Assembly: GCA_019916065.1 (NCBI GenBank)
Contig: CM034238.1
Location: 33,303,176 to 33,367,175 of the forward strand
Length of the DNA stretch: 64,000 bases
Direction of reading: 5' to 3'
From: Vitellaria paradoxa
Taxonomy: Eukaryota; Streptophyta; Magnoliopsida; Ericales; Sapotaceae
Under the pieces are notes generated by a model. The model saw only the letters and a program-made list of their open reading frames with translations. It was not told where the DNA came from and made no database searches. The translations under genes were made by a program, and so were the position numbers. Every line of letters begins with the position of its first letter. The first letter of the stretch is position 1. Positions 24,756 to 38,200 of the stretch are shown here, one piece after another.

Positions 24756-25222
24756 GCAGTTTACTATCATATAATGTGTTATGTGGAATCCAAACTATGT
24801 GTGTGTTTGGAATGAAAAAAAGTGAGATAAATTGAGATAAACTGAGAGTTCGTAATGCGTGCAGTAAAAGAAAAAAGTTGATGTGATATAAAGTTAACAG
24901 AGATTTATAGAGTTTTTTGTTGTTTGTTGGCAAACCAAACAGTGCCTATATTAGTAACACAAATGAATATTGCAAACAAATAAAACAGGAACAATCACAA
25001 AAGAGAAATAAAAAAAAAATGTAAACAGATTTAATAAACATGTTTCTGTTGTTAGTTTGTATAATTTTGAAAAAATAAACAAAAAAATAGAAAACAAAAA
25101 CGTTACCAAATGGAATCTTAGCAGTTTATTATCATATAATGTGTTATGTGGAATCCAAACTATATTAGTAACACAAATGAATATTGCAAACAAACAAAAC
25201 AGGAACAATCACAAAAGAGAAA
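24640..25222 (+). repeat. Tandem duplication, one copy carrying a MITE
   Basis: Unit 1 is about 24640-25008 and unit 2 is 25009-25222. Both contain GTAAACAGATTTAATAAA, ACAGAAAAC-like runs, AACGTTAC, TATCATATAATGTGTTATG, GGAATCCAAACTAT and ATTAGTAACACAAATGAATA. Offset is 365 before the insertion point and 214 after it; the 151-base difference equals the MITE plus a 3-bp duplication. Confidence 0.85.
24799..24946. mobile_element. 148-bp MITE with TAT target duplication
   Basis: Left end GTGTGTGTTTGGAATG, right end CAAACCAAACAGTGCC, with internal AGTGAGATAAATTGAGATAAAC. The homologous empty site is present next door at 25160-25166 (CAAACTATATTAG), so the inserted length and the TAT duplication are read directly. 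Related to the MITE at 7017-7294. Confidence 0.8.
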
Positions 25223-26216
25223 CTCAAGATTTAAATGGTTCGGTAACGCGCCTATATTCACAGGTATTATATAACTAGATTTTTCACTATAAACATTCAA
25301 TAATGAAATAAGTATTATAATGGAAGAAGAAAGAATCTTAAAGAGTCTTTTTTTTTTTGGGAGGGGGAATAAGCTTAAAGAGATTATTAAAGAAATTCTT
25401 CCATCGTACTCTTACCTTTTCTCTCAACCCAATTATATAAAAATTCTAATCTGAACTTAATATATATTTATAATATGTCCCAAGAATAAAAACAACCCAA
25501 TCCATAACTAATTTAGATTTGCATCGCTCTCAAGGACAAGCTTCTTACAACTTTTGCGTGCTAGTTCTTTGTTTTTTCCAGCGAAACCAACTAGTTGGCC
25601 AATGAGCCATCCAACGAGCTATATTGCACAAAATGCTATCTTTGAATTCCCCAGCGACATTTAGTAGTCCGCTCAATATCTTTTAGCGTGCTTCATACTT
25701 CATGTGTACGCTCTTAATTTTTCTTGACGAGTGCTAGTGAGCTTCTATACTGTATTACTAATAGTAATTTTTTAACACATTTTCACGAACTAATATCAAT
25801 ATGAAATTAGAGTAGCTGCTTAACAAATATGAACAACTTTAGCATAAGAATAATTAAGTTTCTAAAATGTTGTGAAATTAACAACAAAAATTAGGGGTTT
25901 CGTTTCTCATTTGGGGTGAGAAAAAAAATAAAAAATAAAAAAGTAACTGAGTGCCAGCTCAGACTTCAGCCGTGTTAAGCAAAGATGGACTCGAATTGGG
26001 TCCCTCGAGGAAATAAGAAAATAAAAAAATAAAACAAAGTCAAATTTACAACTATTTTCTGTCCGCTCTGTCCTGATTCACCTGTCCTTACCTGAAGGGC
26101 TGGCTGCAGCTACGCCTCCCTCCTGTCTGTCTCTGTCTTCTCTCTATACATACGTATATTTACCCATATGCATACACAGCTCTCTGAAAGGACGGGAGAG
26201 AGAGATCCAGGTACTT
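25223..26216 (+). promoter_or_regulatory. Upstream region of the first B3 gene
   Basis: No gene seen. The last 180 bases have pyrimidine-rich sequence (CTCTGTCTTCTCTCTATA, 26131-26148) and GGGAGAGAGAGATCCAGG just before the ATG, as often found in plant 5' UTRs. No TATA box can be placed with confidence. Confidence 0.35.
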
Positions 26217-29200
26217 ATGGAAGCCGAGCAACTGGAGGAGGAGACCCAAGTTGGTGTTGATTGTCTTGACCATCGTCTTTCTAAGGCAAAACCAGTTGAT
26301 TGTCATCCTTGGTCTCTAATTCTCTAGATATGTAGCTATGTATATGTGGGTATGTTCCTTTGCCTTTGTTCTGATCATTGAGATGATTTTCTTTCACTGG
26401 CAGATTAAGCAGAAGTCACCATTGAAGACCAGGAAAAAGCTGGTCCCTAAGAAGCCCACAAATCTCAAATCTAAGGCCGAGAAAGTGAGAATTTGTTCTG
26501 TTTTCTCTTGACCACTTCAGATTTTTTAAAATTGATTTATTGGTCCTTAATCTGAGATTTTCTTTCTTTCCTGAATTGGTGTCTTTCACTTTTGTTCTAA
26601 CATTTGTTTCCTTGACTTGGTTTTGTAGTCAGTCAGTTTCTGCCTTGTATTCCCATGATTGTGGTGATATGTGCATACAAACATACATTGTAAAATTTGA
26701 TTAAAGCCCCAAAAGTTGGAGCTCTAATCTGTTATTTGAATGTCACTCTTAACTTACGGATCAGAACTAGCTATTTGCCTGTAAATCTTGTTTCCCTTTT
26801 GTTAATTAATCATGTTGAGTCATTGGATCAGATCTTGTCGAAAAACAATACCTAACAGACTTTTTGACCCTAATAGGCAAAATATATTTAAAATGTATAA
26901 GAGGGTTTTAAACTTAATTTCCAAAATAGGCTTAAATTCGGTTATTATACAAATGAATTCATTAAAGGAAACTCATTTACACTAAACGAGTTTAGAAAAC
27001 CTCATAATGAAAATCATATTTTCGGTAAACAAATCTAGGCAAATTAGGTTACGCTACAAATGAGTTTATTAAAAATTTTTACCCAAATACGTTTGTGGAA
27101 TAACGAATTTATCCAACACAGTGAATATAAGAATGGCAGGAGTCTTTACCGTTTCTTTCTGGTAACTCATTTGTGTTTGTGATTGAGAATAAGTTTCTGA
27201 GCATCGCAATCACTTGTTGTGTTTCAATTTCTTGATCTTGAAAACTTTTATTTTCTCACTCTTCCTAGATACAGCTTCATGTTTGGTAGAGAATTTGCTT
27301 GCAAGGAGCTTGGTGACTTGATTGAAAATCTTCTCCTTTTCTTCCTCAGACTGCTCCTCTTTTAATCAAATAAGAAAATAACTTATTTCATTTTAATTTA
27401 TTTATAAACTTTTGTTATTTCTTTATTATTTAATATTTATTATTTTTTTTACAAACCTTTCATAATGACAACTCTGTAAACTCGTATCCTCTTGGAAGTC
27501 TAATCTAAGCCCGGAAAAATGTCGGTGTGGTGCCTGCCAAAGAATCTCCGATACTTAAGTTAGCAAGAGAGTTCAAAAAATAATTTGGCAGAGTTTTAGT
27601 AAGGTAAATATGTTGTACCTGTATCTTTGTGAAGTGGTGATATATATATATATAAGAAACCTCACATGGAATGGCATGCTTGAGCTACATGTAACTGTAT
27701 GTAAATGTGTTTTCTCATTCTCCAATGGATGATGCCACCTGTATTATAAATCCCAAGGTTAGTTCCTTAGTTTGTCAGCCAACGTGCTGTGTCCAATGTG
27801 GTTTGTAACAACACTTTTATAGGTGTACATGACTCGTGACGCAAGCTACTTTGGTGGGAACAATTCAACCAAAGTACTTAGTCGAAGATCGGTTGGGTTG
27901 GGTGATTAGGCCCGATCAGGGGTGTCCTTACTCCGATGCCCCTGGGGGGCAATTTAAGCTTGGTTGGGGCATCCTTACTCAGATGTCCCCGGTCGGGTAT
28001 GGGTCGAGTGGGGGACTTAGCTATTTTAGGTGGTATGGGATCTCCCTATATCGAATGCCTCCCAATTCCCTGGTCTCCTGAACGAGATTAGAGGAATCTG
28101 ACGGTTATTTATTTTCCTGTACCATGTGTGTATTTAATGCACCGCAGGTGTGATGATGTTACTACGGCAACAATGAGATGTTATTATTTTTATCTCTGCT
28201 GCCTCGTGTTAACTTTGGATATATCAGAAATTTCAAAATACACGAATCAATCCTGACATTCCATGCGAACCAATCTTAGCCCTTGAATTTGAAGTGGATT
28301 TTTTGTATTTTTATAGCCCTATTCTGAACCTTTGACCTTCACTTTCATTGTCATTTCATCAACATTTTGTATTGTTTGATTTCTTCTGCACCCGATTCTT
28401 CCAACTGACAAGCAATTTCCTCCCTTGTCTTGGTAAGTTCTGTTTTGATTGTGGTTCTTCTTTTTCATCTTTTTCTATTTCTACGTGCATTGGTTCGTCC
28501 GCCGTGGCCTTTGGTTTTTCCACAAAAATCGTCAGATTCCACACTTAGAAGGGTTTGTGGGTGACTATAGATTCATTAGGGTGGTTTTTGGTGTTTTAAT
28601 TTTTGACTTCTTCGTTGAGAAACTTCAAGAATTAGACAATGGGAGGACTGTTAGTAACCCTGAGTTAGTATCCATGGCTGATTCGGAGGAAACCCCTTTC
28701 AGCCATTCAACAAACTTGGTTAGGATTAGGAGGACCATGTCCGCATCCCATTCCGCAGCTAGGGTTGAGGCCCAAGCCGAGAGCGTAGGGCCAATAGTAG
28801 ATACTTTTGGCCTCGAGGCCGTTGATTCTAGCCATCTAGTTAGGGAGCGACCTCAATTTTACGCTGAGGATATTGCATGGTTGTGGGTTTGATTCCCATA
28901 GACGACTTCAATTGATAACTCAGTAAACTCGTTTCCTCCTGAAAGTCCACTCGAAGTCCAAAAAGCTGTCTAGAATACCGATGTGGTGCCTACCAAAGAA
29001 TATCCGATACTTAAGTTAGCAAGAGTGTTCAAAATTAATTTGGCAGAATTTTAGTAATGTAAATGTGTTGTACTTGTATCCTAGTGAAGTGGTGATATAT
29101 ATATATATATATATATAAGAAACCTCATGTGGAATGGCGTACATGAGCTACTTGTAACTGTATGTAATCGTGTTTTCTCATTCTTCAATGGGGTGATGCC

Positions 29201-32200
29201 ACCTATATTGTAAATCCCAACGTTGGTTCTTTAGTTTGTTAGTGAACGTGCTATGTCCAATACAGTTTATAACAGTACTTTTTGTAGGCGTATATATTGA
29301 AAGTGTTAGGAGAGGGCTGTATGCATGACTCGTGATGGAAGCTACTTTGGCAAGAACAATTCAATCGAAGTGCTTAGTTGGAGATCGGTTGGGTGATTAG
29401 GCCTGATTAGAGGTGTCCTTACTCGCATGCTCTCGGTTGAGCGTTATAAGCCCAATCGGGGCATCCGTGCTCGGATGCTCCCGGTCGAGTAGAGGTCGAG
29501 CGGGGAATTTAGCCATTTTAGGTGGTACGGGATCTCCTTATCTCACATAATATATTTATTTTAATATTTACGACATTTACATTTTTTCTTACATTTTTTA
29601 TTTCATTACATTATTTTTAAAATATATTACTAAATTATGATAATTGAAAGGATTGTATGGAACATTAGTAAATGACTTGAAAATGATGGCAAAAATTATG
29701 GTGACAAAAGTTTTTAAACAAAAGGAATGAAAGAAATTAATTTTTTATTTGATTAAATTATGAAATAAAATAAAATAAAATTTATTTTATATGATTATTA
29801 TTTTCTATAAGTTTAAGGGTGTTTATTTAAATTTGTAAATATTTTTTTATAAAGGGTAAATTTGTCATTTCAAATTGTATATAATAATAGCTAGCCAAAA
29901 TTGGATAATTTGTAATTTCATTTAATGAAAAAGGTAAAGTGGAGTGCAAGAAACTATTTATAGAGTGCAAATAAACTCGTTCAAAATTTTATATGCATTA
30001 CTACACATAATATTTTAATATAAAAATTTTATTATAATATTTAATTATAATTAAAAATAATTTAATATACTTATACTATATTATATTTATATATATTATA
30101 TAATTATATTTATTTATTACTTATCAGTACAATAGTCAATGCTAAACAACTGTCCAATACCCAAGAAACCCACCCACCGCCCAAATTAATTAAAATCTTT
30201 GCAGTGTCTTCAGTCTTAAGAGAGAAGAAGTCTGAGGAAGAAAAAGAGCCATGGTGAAATTTTTAATTTGGGAAGAACAAGAAAATTAAAGTTTTTGAGA
30301 TAAAAAACGTGAAATCTAATAGCTGACTGTGGAGGAAGGCATAAACAAAAGCTTCTTATTTCTCAAGGGACGTTTGGAGTTCCGAAAAAGTTTTAAAAAA
30401 CCTGAAGTGTTGGTGTTGAAGTGATGTAAAAAGTGACACGAAGTGAAATTTAATTGGAGGAAGTTAAGAACTTTTAGAGTTTTTTTCACAAATTTTGGAG
30501 TTCCAAATGGTGCAATCACACATGCAGATGAGTTACCAAAAATAAAAAATAGAGACTCTTACCATGTTGGATAAACTCATTTATTCCACAATTGTGTTTG
30601 GCTAAAGTTTTTTAATAAACTCGTTTGTAGTATAAACGAATTTACCTAAATTTGTTTACTCGAAATACAATTTCCATTTTGAGGTTTTCTAAACTCGTTT
30701 AATGTGTAAACGAGTTTCCTTTAACAAATTTGTTTATAAAATAAACAAATTTGATCCTATTTTGGAGATAAAGTTTAAAACCCTTTCACATCTGTACATT
30801 TTAAATGCATTTTGCCTATTGGGGGCAGAAAGTCTATCGTAACACAAACTTCTCTTACATTAAATAAAGGTGCTTGGGGTCTTAAAGTAATAAATAAATA
30901 AATAAAAGTGCTCAGGAAATACATGATCGGACTCCAAGTTCTATTAAGACATAATTTATAACTTGCTATCATCTTGCCTAACAAACAAAGGTTTATACGT
31001 TGAAAGGATGATTCATCTAGATTGACATGAGAATCCAACCACATTGCGTTGCAAGAATCCATGTTGTCTATTTATGATACAATCCTCTTCCCATCGAGCC
31101 CCCTTTCTCTGTCCACAAAGATAAAATGTGGGAATGATACCAATAGTTCATCACAGAAGAGACACTCACTAAGTTAGAATCACTAACCAATACTAATCTA
31201 ATAGAATAGCCCTGTAGTTAATAAGTTCTCAAAGGTGCCACATAATTACTCGTGCACGTTGAGTTGTGCAATATTAGATTTTTAATATAAGGTTTTGTTT
31301 GGGTGAAGAAGACGGAGCAATCCCTTGTTAGATTGATGAAAATGATTACAACTTTAGACAAATGCTATTAATTGAAGTCATAAGATTTATTCTTAGAATA
31401 ATTCAAAGAATAGTGAAATGGAGGGGATAAATGTTTAAGAAAGCCATGTAAATTGTAACGAAAAATTCCTCAAGGATTTGGGAACAATTTTGAATGTGTG
31501 ACACCAAATGTACAAGATACATGCAAAGTGAGACTTACGGGATAGGAAGCATGGCTTTAAAAAATAGCAACAAGTGTCTAACAGTGACAGTCGTGGTGAC
31601 ATGGATGCGAGATATAACAGATGTTACAAAACGGAAATGAAAACTGAAAGCGTGATTTTTTTTTTCAAGTTCACAATTCACCTAAATTGGGCAAGTTTTG
31701 ATGTTTTAACATTTAAAAAAAATTCACAACTCACGTAAATTGGGCAATTTTTGATGTTTTAACATTTAAAATGTATAAATATAGATTACTAGTGTTGTTT
31801 AATGGTTTTATATTAATCAATAATGTCATGTTTATATGTGTGTGTATATATATATATATTACTTTTTTTAGACACCGCTTATATGAAAGTAAATGCATGC
31901 ACACACACATATATATATTAAATTATTAATTTTTATACAATAATTAACACAATAATAAGTGTTCAATTATTAAAGTAAAATAATCTATCAATCTAGAAGG
32001 CAACTACCCATTGGTTAATAAATAAGTAGCCAAAGAAACAAAATAATATCCATAGTCTATTCTTATAAAAACTAGAAAAATATAAAATTAAAAAAAGCTT
32101 GGAATAATAAGACTTACATAAATTAGATGAAACAAGTGATGTAGCCATAAAAGTCACCACCAAAATGAGTGTCATGCTAGCTTGGTTACTTTTTAAGAAT

Positions 32201-35200
32201 TATCATCCTATCCTGTGCTATTATATGTGGTGTTATTGTTCAAGTGATACTTAGCAGGAGGATAGAGATATTGAGAAGGGTATCGAGAGATATATTGAGG
32301 TGGATATTGAGGAGGATACTGAGGGTATTGAGGAGGGTAGCCACAAAGGTCAAAAATACTATATGAATTATAGAATGACCCACCACCACTACCTTATAGC
32401 TATGTTTGATTTGGAGGACTGGATGATGGAGTATAAGTAATACCATGGATAATATATGGGATTGAATATAACATGAGATTAATTTTTATGTGGGATTATT
32501 TTTTTGGTGTTTGGTTGATGAAATATAAAGTGAGATAAAAGATGTAATTTGACATGAGATGTAATAGGAAATAATTTTAAATCTTTAGATTTTGGTGGGA
32601 AGCAAATCCGAGGGTAGGAGATATGTAATACCACTAGCCCCATGGTATTAGTTATCCCCCATTTTAGGGGATGAGCAGTGTAGTCCAGAGTTCCAATATT
32701 GCAAAACAAACATAGCACTAAAATCAATTTCGTCAAAAATAATCCATTTCCCCCAAAACAATCCAGTAAACAAACACAGCTTGTAAAGACTATCCAAGCG
32801 AAACCCTCTAGAACTTAAAAAAAAAAATGTCATTAGAAGAACCTTCTGACTCATTTTGATCGTTCTCTCCTTTCCTAAGACTCATTCGTATGAAATAGAT
32901 GTTGTGGAGACAGTGATACGTGTTGTAAAAACCACGAAATCTTGCTTCTCTATACCGTTCTGGGATGCAACAACATTACCATCACCATTATCACCACGGC
33001 TATCACCACTAGGAGGGCTTAAGCCACAGTCATCATCACTAGGACCTGGACTAGAGCTTACGCTATGAATATGATGTGATGGGGGTCAACATCACCTCTA
33101 TCAATAAGTTGATGTATTCTTAATTTAAAATCTTCATCAGCGTCTAATAAACGTTCTCTTTGTTCTAACCATGGATACAGCGGGTTATTGTCCTCAAAAA
33201 TATAGTCCAAATTGATTGGGTTGAAGCTAGTCTGAATTTCTTTTTGGCTTCACCTCACTGTGTGCCTTATCTTCAACCTCATACTATAGTGAACAAAACC
33301 CTATTTGTAAAGTTTGATATACTTTAATCTATTCCTTGTTTTGTTATGGATCAACGTAAATATGCTTCAGTTTCTTTCACAATTTGAGGAAAATATTGTT
33401 TGGCTCAAAACTTTAGTAGCTATAAGCTATAAGTCGGGAGCACTACAACTGTGAAAAATCCACCACTCTATTATAATATATAAATAAGTCTAAATTAGTA
33501 TGAGATAAAAGTATGAAAATGAATATATTAAAATTTTAGGGCGTAGAATTTAAAATGTATTTACCTGGGTTAGTTTTTGTTACAAATCTTTGTACCATAG
33601 GTTGACCAAATGAATCTTGTTTATCTTTAGAGATAAGTAACTATTAATTATCTTTAGTTTAGAAAATATGAATTAATTAAATTCTTTGTGTAAATAAATG
33701 AGAATAATTGTCACTCAACTGATTCATGGCCAAATTTTGATTTTCTACATTAGGTTCCAACTTTGTAATCACGATTTTAGTTTCTTTCAACACTTCTGTT
33801 AAAATGGGAGATTGAGTGCCATATTGAAATTGGGGATTCAAGAATTATCCTGCCATGGATATAAATGTATTAAAAAAAAATGTTACTACAAGGAAATACC
33901 AAAATAGACGTTTATAATAAATATACTAGCAGCATGTAAATACTGTGAAGTCCAACGCCCATCAATTATCTTCCAATACACTTGACAATAGCGACAATTA
34001 TTTTAATTGCCAATTTTTCTCTATCCAATGCCTCGTATGAGACCTATTATAGGTTTTTCATCACCATCCACTAACCTTAGTAGTTCATCTAATTTAATTA
34101 TATTATTGGACTTCTATCAAAACTCAAAATCTATAATCACTTGTTTCACTTCAATCTATGGATCATTTCTTGAGCTCCCCCATTTTGATTTTCTCCATTT
34201 CTCTTATGTAAATATTTTTTTCAACTCTTGCTTGTATCTCACTATACTTTCAGGTGCAGTGAAATTTGTTGCAAATTTAGTGATAGCAGGATGAATCGAT
34301 TGTCTCTCCTAGTAAACTTCTTCATTATATGGTAGACAGTTGGATAATTGTAAATAAAAGTTGTGATGGATTTTGCTATATCCAAGACTTTTGTTACAGT
34401 TTTCTTTTTTGAAATATCGTGTAGTATCAAACCAATACAACACACAACACATGCAGTCCAATACAAGTGATATTCCCTTTTGGGCTGTACAGTCAAAATA
34501 TACTTCACCTATATTTGATATAGCAGCAAAGTTAGGAAAGGGGTGAAGATTCCTACCGCATATGAGATTTTAAAGGTGTACATGCCTATGGAGTGTGAGG
34601 AGATCAAACAATGGATATACCCATTTAAAGGGATTTGGAAAGAGAGAGGAGTTACAATCATCTTATTTTTTTTTTGGTAATTATACAATCATGCTTAATT
34701 TTCTGGTGTATTGTAAAAAAGGGACAATTTTTCACAAGTCTATTGATGCATCACATATGAGCGATGGTAGAGTACTACTTTGGCTTGTTAGATTTTGTGT
34801 GGAGAAAATTAATGAGTTAAGGTCCACGTTTTGACTGATAATGAGGTAGTTTTGAAAGCTACGAGCCATAAGTTGTTGCAGAAAAGATGTCACTTGTATT
34901 GGATTGCATGTACTGCGCATTGTATTGAATTGATGCTACACGATATTTAAAAAAAAAAAAAAAAAAAAAAGTGCAGCTAAAGTCTTGTATACAATGAAAT
35001 TCATCACTACTTTTATTTACAATTATCCAACTGTCTACCACATAATGAAGAAGTTCATTGGGGGAAAATTGCTCCGTGCTGCTATTACAAAATTTGCGTC
35101 AAATTTTATATTGCACTTGAAAGTATAGTGAAATATTAGTAGGAGTTGAGAAATATGTTTACACTAGAGAAATGGAGAAGATCAAAATGAGGGAGGTCAC

Positions 35201-38200
35201 GATATGGTCTAGAGGTTGAAATTAAACAAGTGATTTTAGATTCTGAGGTTTGGAAGAAGTCCAATGATATAATTAAAGTATATCAATCCTTTGTTAACGT
35301 ATTAAAGTTAGTGCATGGTGATGAAAAACCTAGAATGAGTTTCATACACAAAGCAATGGATATAGAAAAATTGACAATTAGAAATAGTTGTTGCTATTAT
35401 CAAGACTATTGGAAGATAATTGAATGCCGTTGAACTTCCCAGTTACATCACGATTTACATGCATCTGGTATATTGATTATAAGTGTCTATTTTGTTTTTT
35501 TCCCTAAACCAGTTGTTGTTTATTTATTTTCTTGTATTAGCATTTTTTTTTAATATTTATATCCATGGCATGATACTTCTTAAATCCTTAATTTCAATAT
35601 GACACTTAATCTTTCCTTGATGTTTTAACGGAAGTGTTGAATGGAACTAAAAACGTGATCACAAATTCGTCCCCTGATGTTTTAATGGAAGTGTTGAATG
35701 GAACTAAAACGTGACCGCAAAGTTGGAACCTGATGTAAATAATTAAAATTTGGCTATGAATCAGGTGAGTGAGAATTATTCTTATTCATTTACACAAAGA
35801 ATTTAATTAGGTCATATTGATGATTGAAAGTCTTTGACTAAACTTATGATAATTTACAGTTACTTACCTTTAGAGATAAACAAAATTTGTTTGATCAACC
35901 TATAGCCCAAAGATGTGCAATGAGAACTAACCCGTGTAAACATATTTTAAATTCTACTCACTACTATTTTAATATATATTTGTTCTATACTTTTATCTCA
36001 TACTCATTTAGACTTGTTTATATATTCTTCATGGTTCTAGTGCTCCCAAGATACAACATATAACTATTAAATTTTTGAGCCAAACAACGTATTCCTCAAA
36101 TTGTGAAAAACATTAGAGTACATTTAGCCTAATCCCCAACAAAACAAGAAATAGATTAAAGTATATCAAACTCTACAAATTGGTTTTTGTTCGCTACAAT
36201 ATGAGGTTAAAGGTAAGGCACACAATCAGAAGAAGCAAACAAGGAATTGAGACTACCTTTAACCAAATCAATTTGGACTATATGTTTTAGGAATATGACT
36301 CACTATATCTATGGTTAGAAGAGAGATGATTGTTTGTTAGACGCTAAAGAAGATTTTTAATTAAGAATACATCAACTTATTGATAGTGGTGATATTGATC
36401 CCATCACATGATCACGGTGCAAGTTTTAGTTCAAGTCCTAGTGATTAAAACAATGGCTTGAGTGCTCGTAGTGGTGATAATGGTGATGATAACGTTGTTG
36501 GTCATGAGATCCCAAAACACTATAAAGGAGAACTGGAACTTTATGGTTTTAGGAATGATGAACAGATAGGAGAACTATCAATGCCTCCACAACATCTATT
36601 TCACACGAATGAGTCTTAAGAAAGGAGAGAACGATTAAATCAAAGTAGGGGTACAACAATATGAGCTAGAGGATGATAGTTTCTTATATTTTGGATGGGT
36701 TTCACTTAGTGAGTCTTCAGAAGGTAGTGGTGATGAGTTGTCATATAATTCATTATATCCATATAATACTTTTGACGCTTATGGCTATTCTCCTCAGTAT
36801 TTTCCTCAATAGCCTTAATATACCTCTTAATACCCTCCTCAATATCTCCATCCTACTGGTGAGTATCAATTTTACAATGACAACACCACATCTTTCACAA
36901 TTTTTGATTTCTCACAAGACCCCAAGCATGTACTTCTTTATTTTCAGGCTTTGGATCAGAGTTTTGTTGAAAACTCTTTCGAATCTATGTTGAGTCGAAC
37001 TTTTTCTTTTCAGTTTTTTTGTTGATTTTTCTTTTTCATTTCTTTGTCGATTTTTCTATAGTTTTGTCGATTTCTTTATCTAACACATCCAGCTGAGTTG
37101 TAAAGCCTGTGTAACGCCTTCATAATGGCTGTTATTGCTGCTCCACTACTCGTAATGTAGCCTTAATGGTCTTGGTAGGTGCTGATTCCATTGCATAACG
37201 GACGCTACCGTTCACCGCTTTTTAACACCATGATAGGAAGTTGATTGAATCTGGTAGAATTCATGTATTAAGATGGGGGAATTTAACAAATTGATAGTCT
37301 GATACAATGAACCTAAGCACAATATTTGACAGATTGCAGGGAAGAGAAATAAGAATATTTTGATGGAGATTGCTTTTACTCTGATAGCATTTGAGTTCAA
37401 ACGAATTAAGCACATATTTTGGTGCGGCATTTGTTGCATTGGCCCCAATTAAACTGATCAATATGAACAGTTCTTACTCATAAAATGTAGTTCTGTTGTT
37501 TAAAATAGATCACATTTTCAAGCATGCCTAATGTGACAGTTATGAACTATTGAACTGAACTAATGAAAAAATGTTTGCATTCTTGAGCAGGTCATTTCAG
37601 ATGATTACATAAAATCAGAAGGGTAAGTAATTTAATTTGAATTGTTGTTAGTTCTTTTCTTCTTGTGTACGTGTGTGTCTGTGAAAGAGAAAATACTACA
37701 CATTTGGATTTTCTTATGACAATGTTGTTTTGCCTCCTTGATCTACTTAAAGCTGTAAAAAGAAGAGGACAAGGATTGAAGACTTGTATGATAACGATGA
37801 AGCCAAGTTTTCTGTTATGGATCGTGCAGAAGAGGTTCTAGCAAATGTAGCAGATGAATTTCCTAGTTTTATTAAGTGCATGCTTCCCTCAAATGTTGCT
37901 CATGGATTTTGGCTGGTAAGCTCGAAATTTTGTTCAGTTTTCTGGAGCATGATGTAATTTGGAGGACTAGACATGGTTGTTTGTGCTAATTTCTCTTGCA
38001 ACAGATTTTTCCTAAAAGATTCTGCAATTTGCATTTGCCAATGCGTGATACCACAGTCATTTTGGTGGATGAAAATGGGGAAGAGTTTAAAGCAAATTAT
38101 TTAGTGGGAAGGCATGGACTGAGCGGTGGATGGAGGGGTTTCTCCTTGGCTCATAGAATTGTTAAAGGAGATGTTTTGGTCTTCCATTTGATCAAGCCCT

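Larger units (their letters stand above)
26857..30835. mobile_element. Element with ~320-bp terminal inverted repeats
   Basis: 26857-27180 (AGACTTTTTGACCCTAATAGGC...) is the reverse complement, with about 80% identity, of 30525-30835 (...GCCTATTGGGGGCAGAAAGTCT). Both arms carry palindromic units such as AAACTCGTTTA/TAAACGAGTTT. The interior is about 3.3 kb, of which 2.1 kb is the LTR element at 27466-29545. Long inverted repeats suggest a non-autonomous Mutator-like element; flanks ATACCTAAC and ATCGTAACA are only loosely alike, so the target repeat is not proven. Confidence 0.6.
32215..36890. repeat. Large inverted duplication of hAT transposase sequence
   Basis: The left arm (about 32215-34500) is the reverse complement of the right arm (about 34870-36890). 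Paired landmarks: 34320-34360 with 35020-35045 (ATTATCCAACTGTCTACCA), 33650-33830 with 35640-35870, 32860-32900 with 36590-36640 (GAATGAGTCTTA(A/G)GAAAGGAGAGAACGAT), 32230-32400 with 36730-36885 (codons for a Pro/Tyr/Gln-rich YPPQYP stretch). The loop of about 370 bp carries unpaired transposase sequence. Divergence between arms is roughly 15-20%. Confidence 0.8.
26485..37590 (+). other. Giant intron 2 of the first B3 gene
   Basis: Donor AAA|GTGAGA at 26485, acceptor GAGCAG|GTC at 37590. It contains an inverted-repeat element, a small LTR element, a MITE and an inverted hAT transposase duplication, each listed separately. 31070-32200 and 36900-37590 show nothing recognisable. Confidence 0.75.

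Noticed and set aside
28449..28892. Host gene between the direct repeats
   Set aside because: It lies wholly within an LTR-type element with exact target duplication, and half of it is low complexity.
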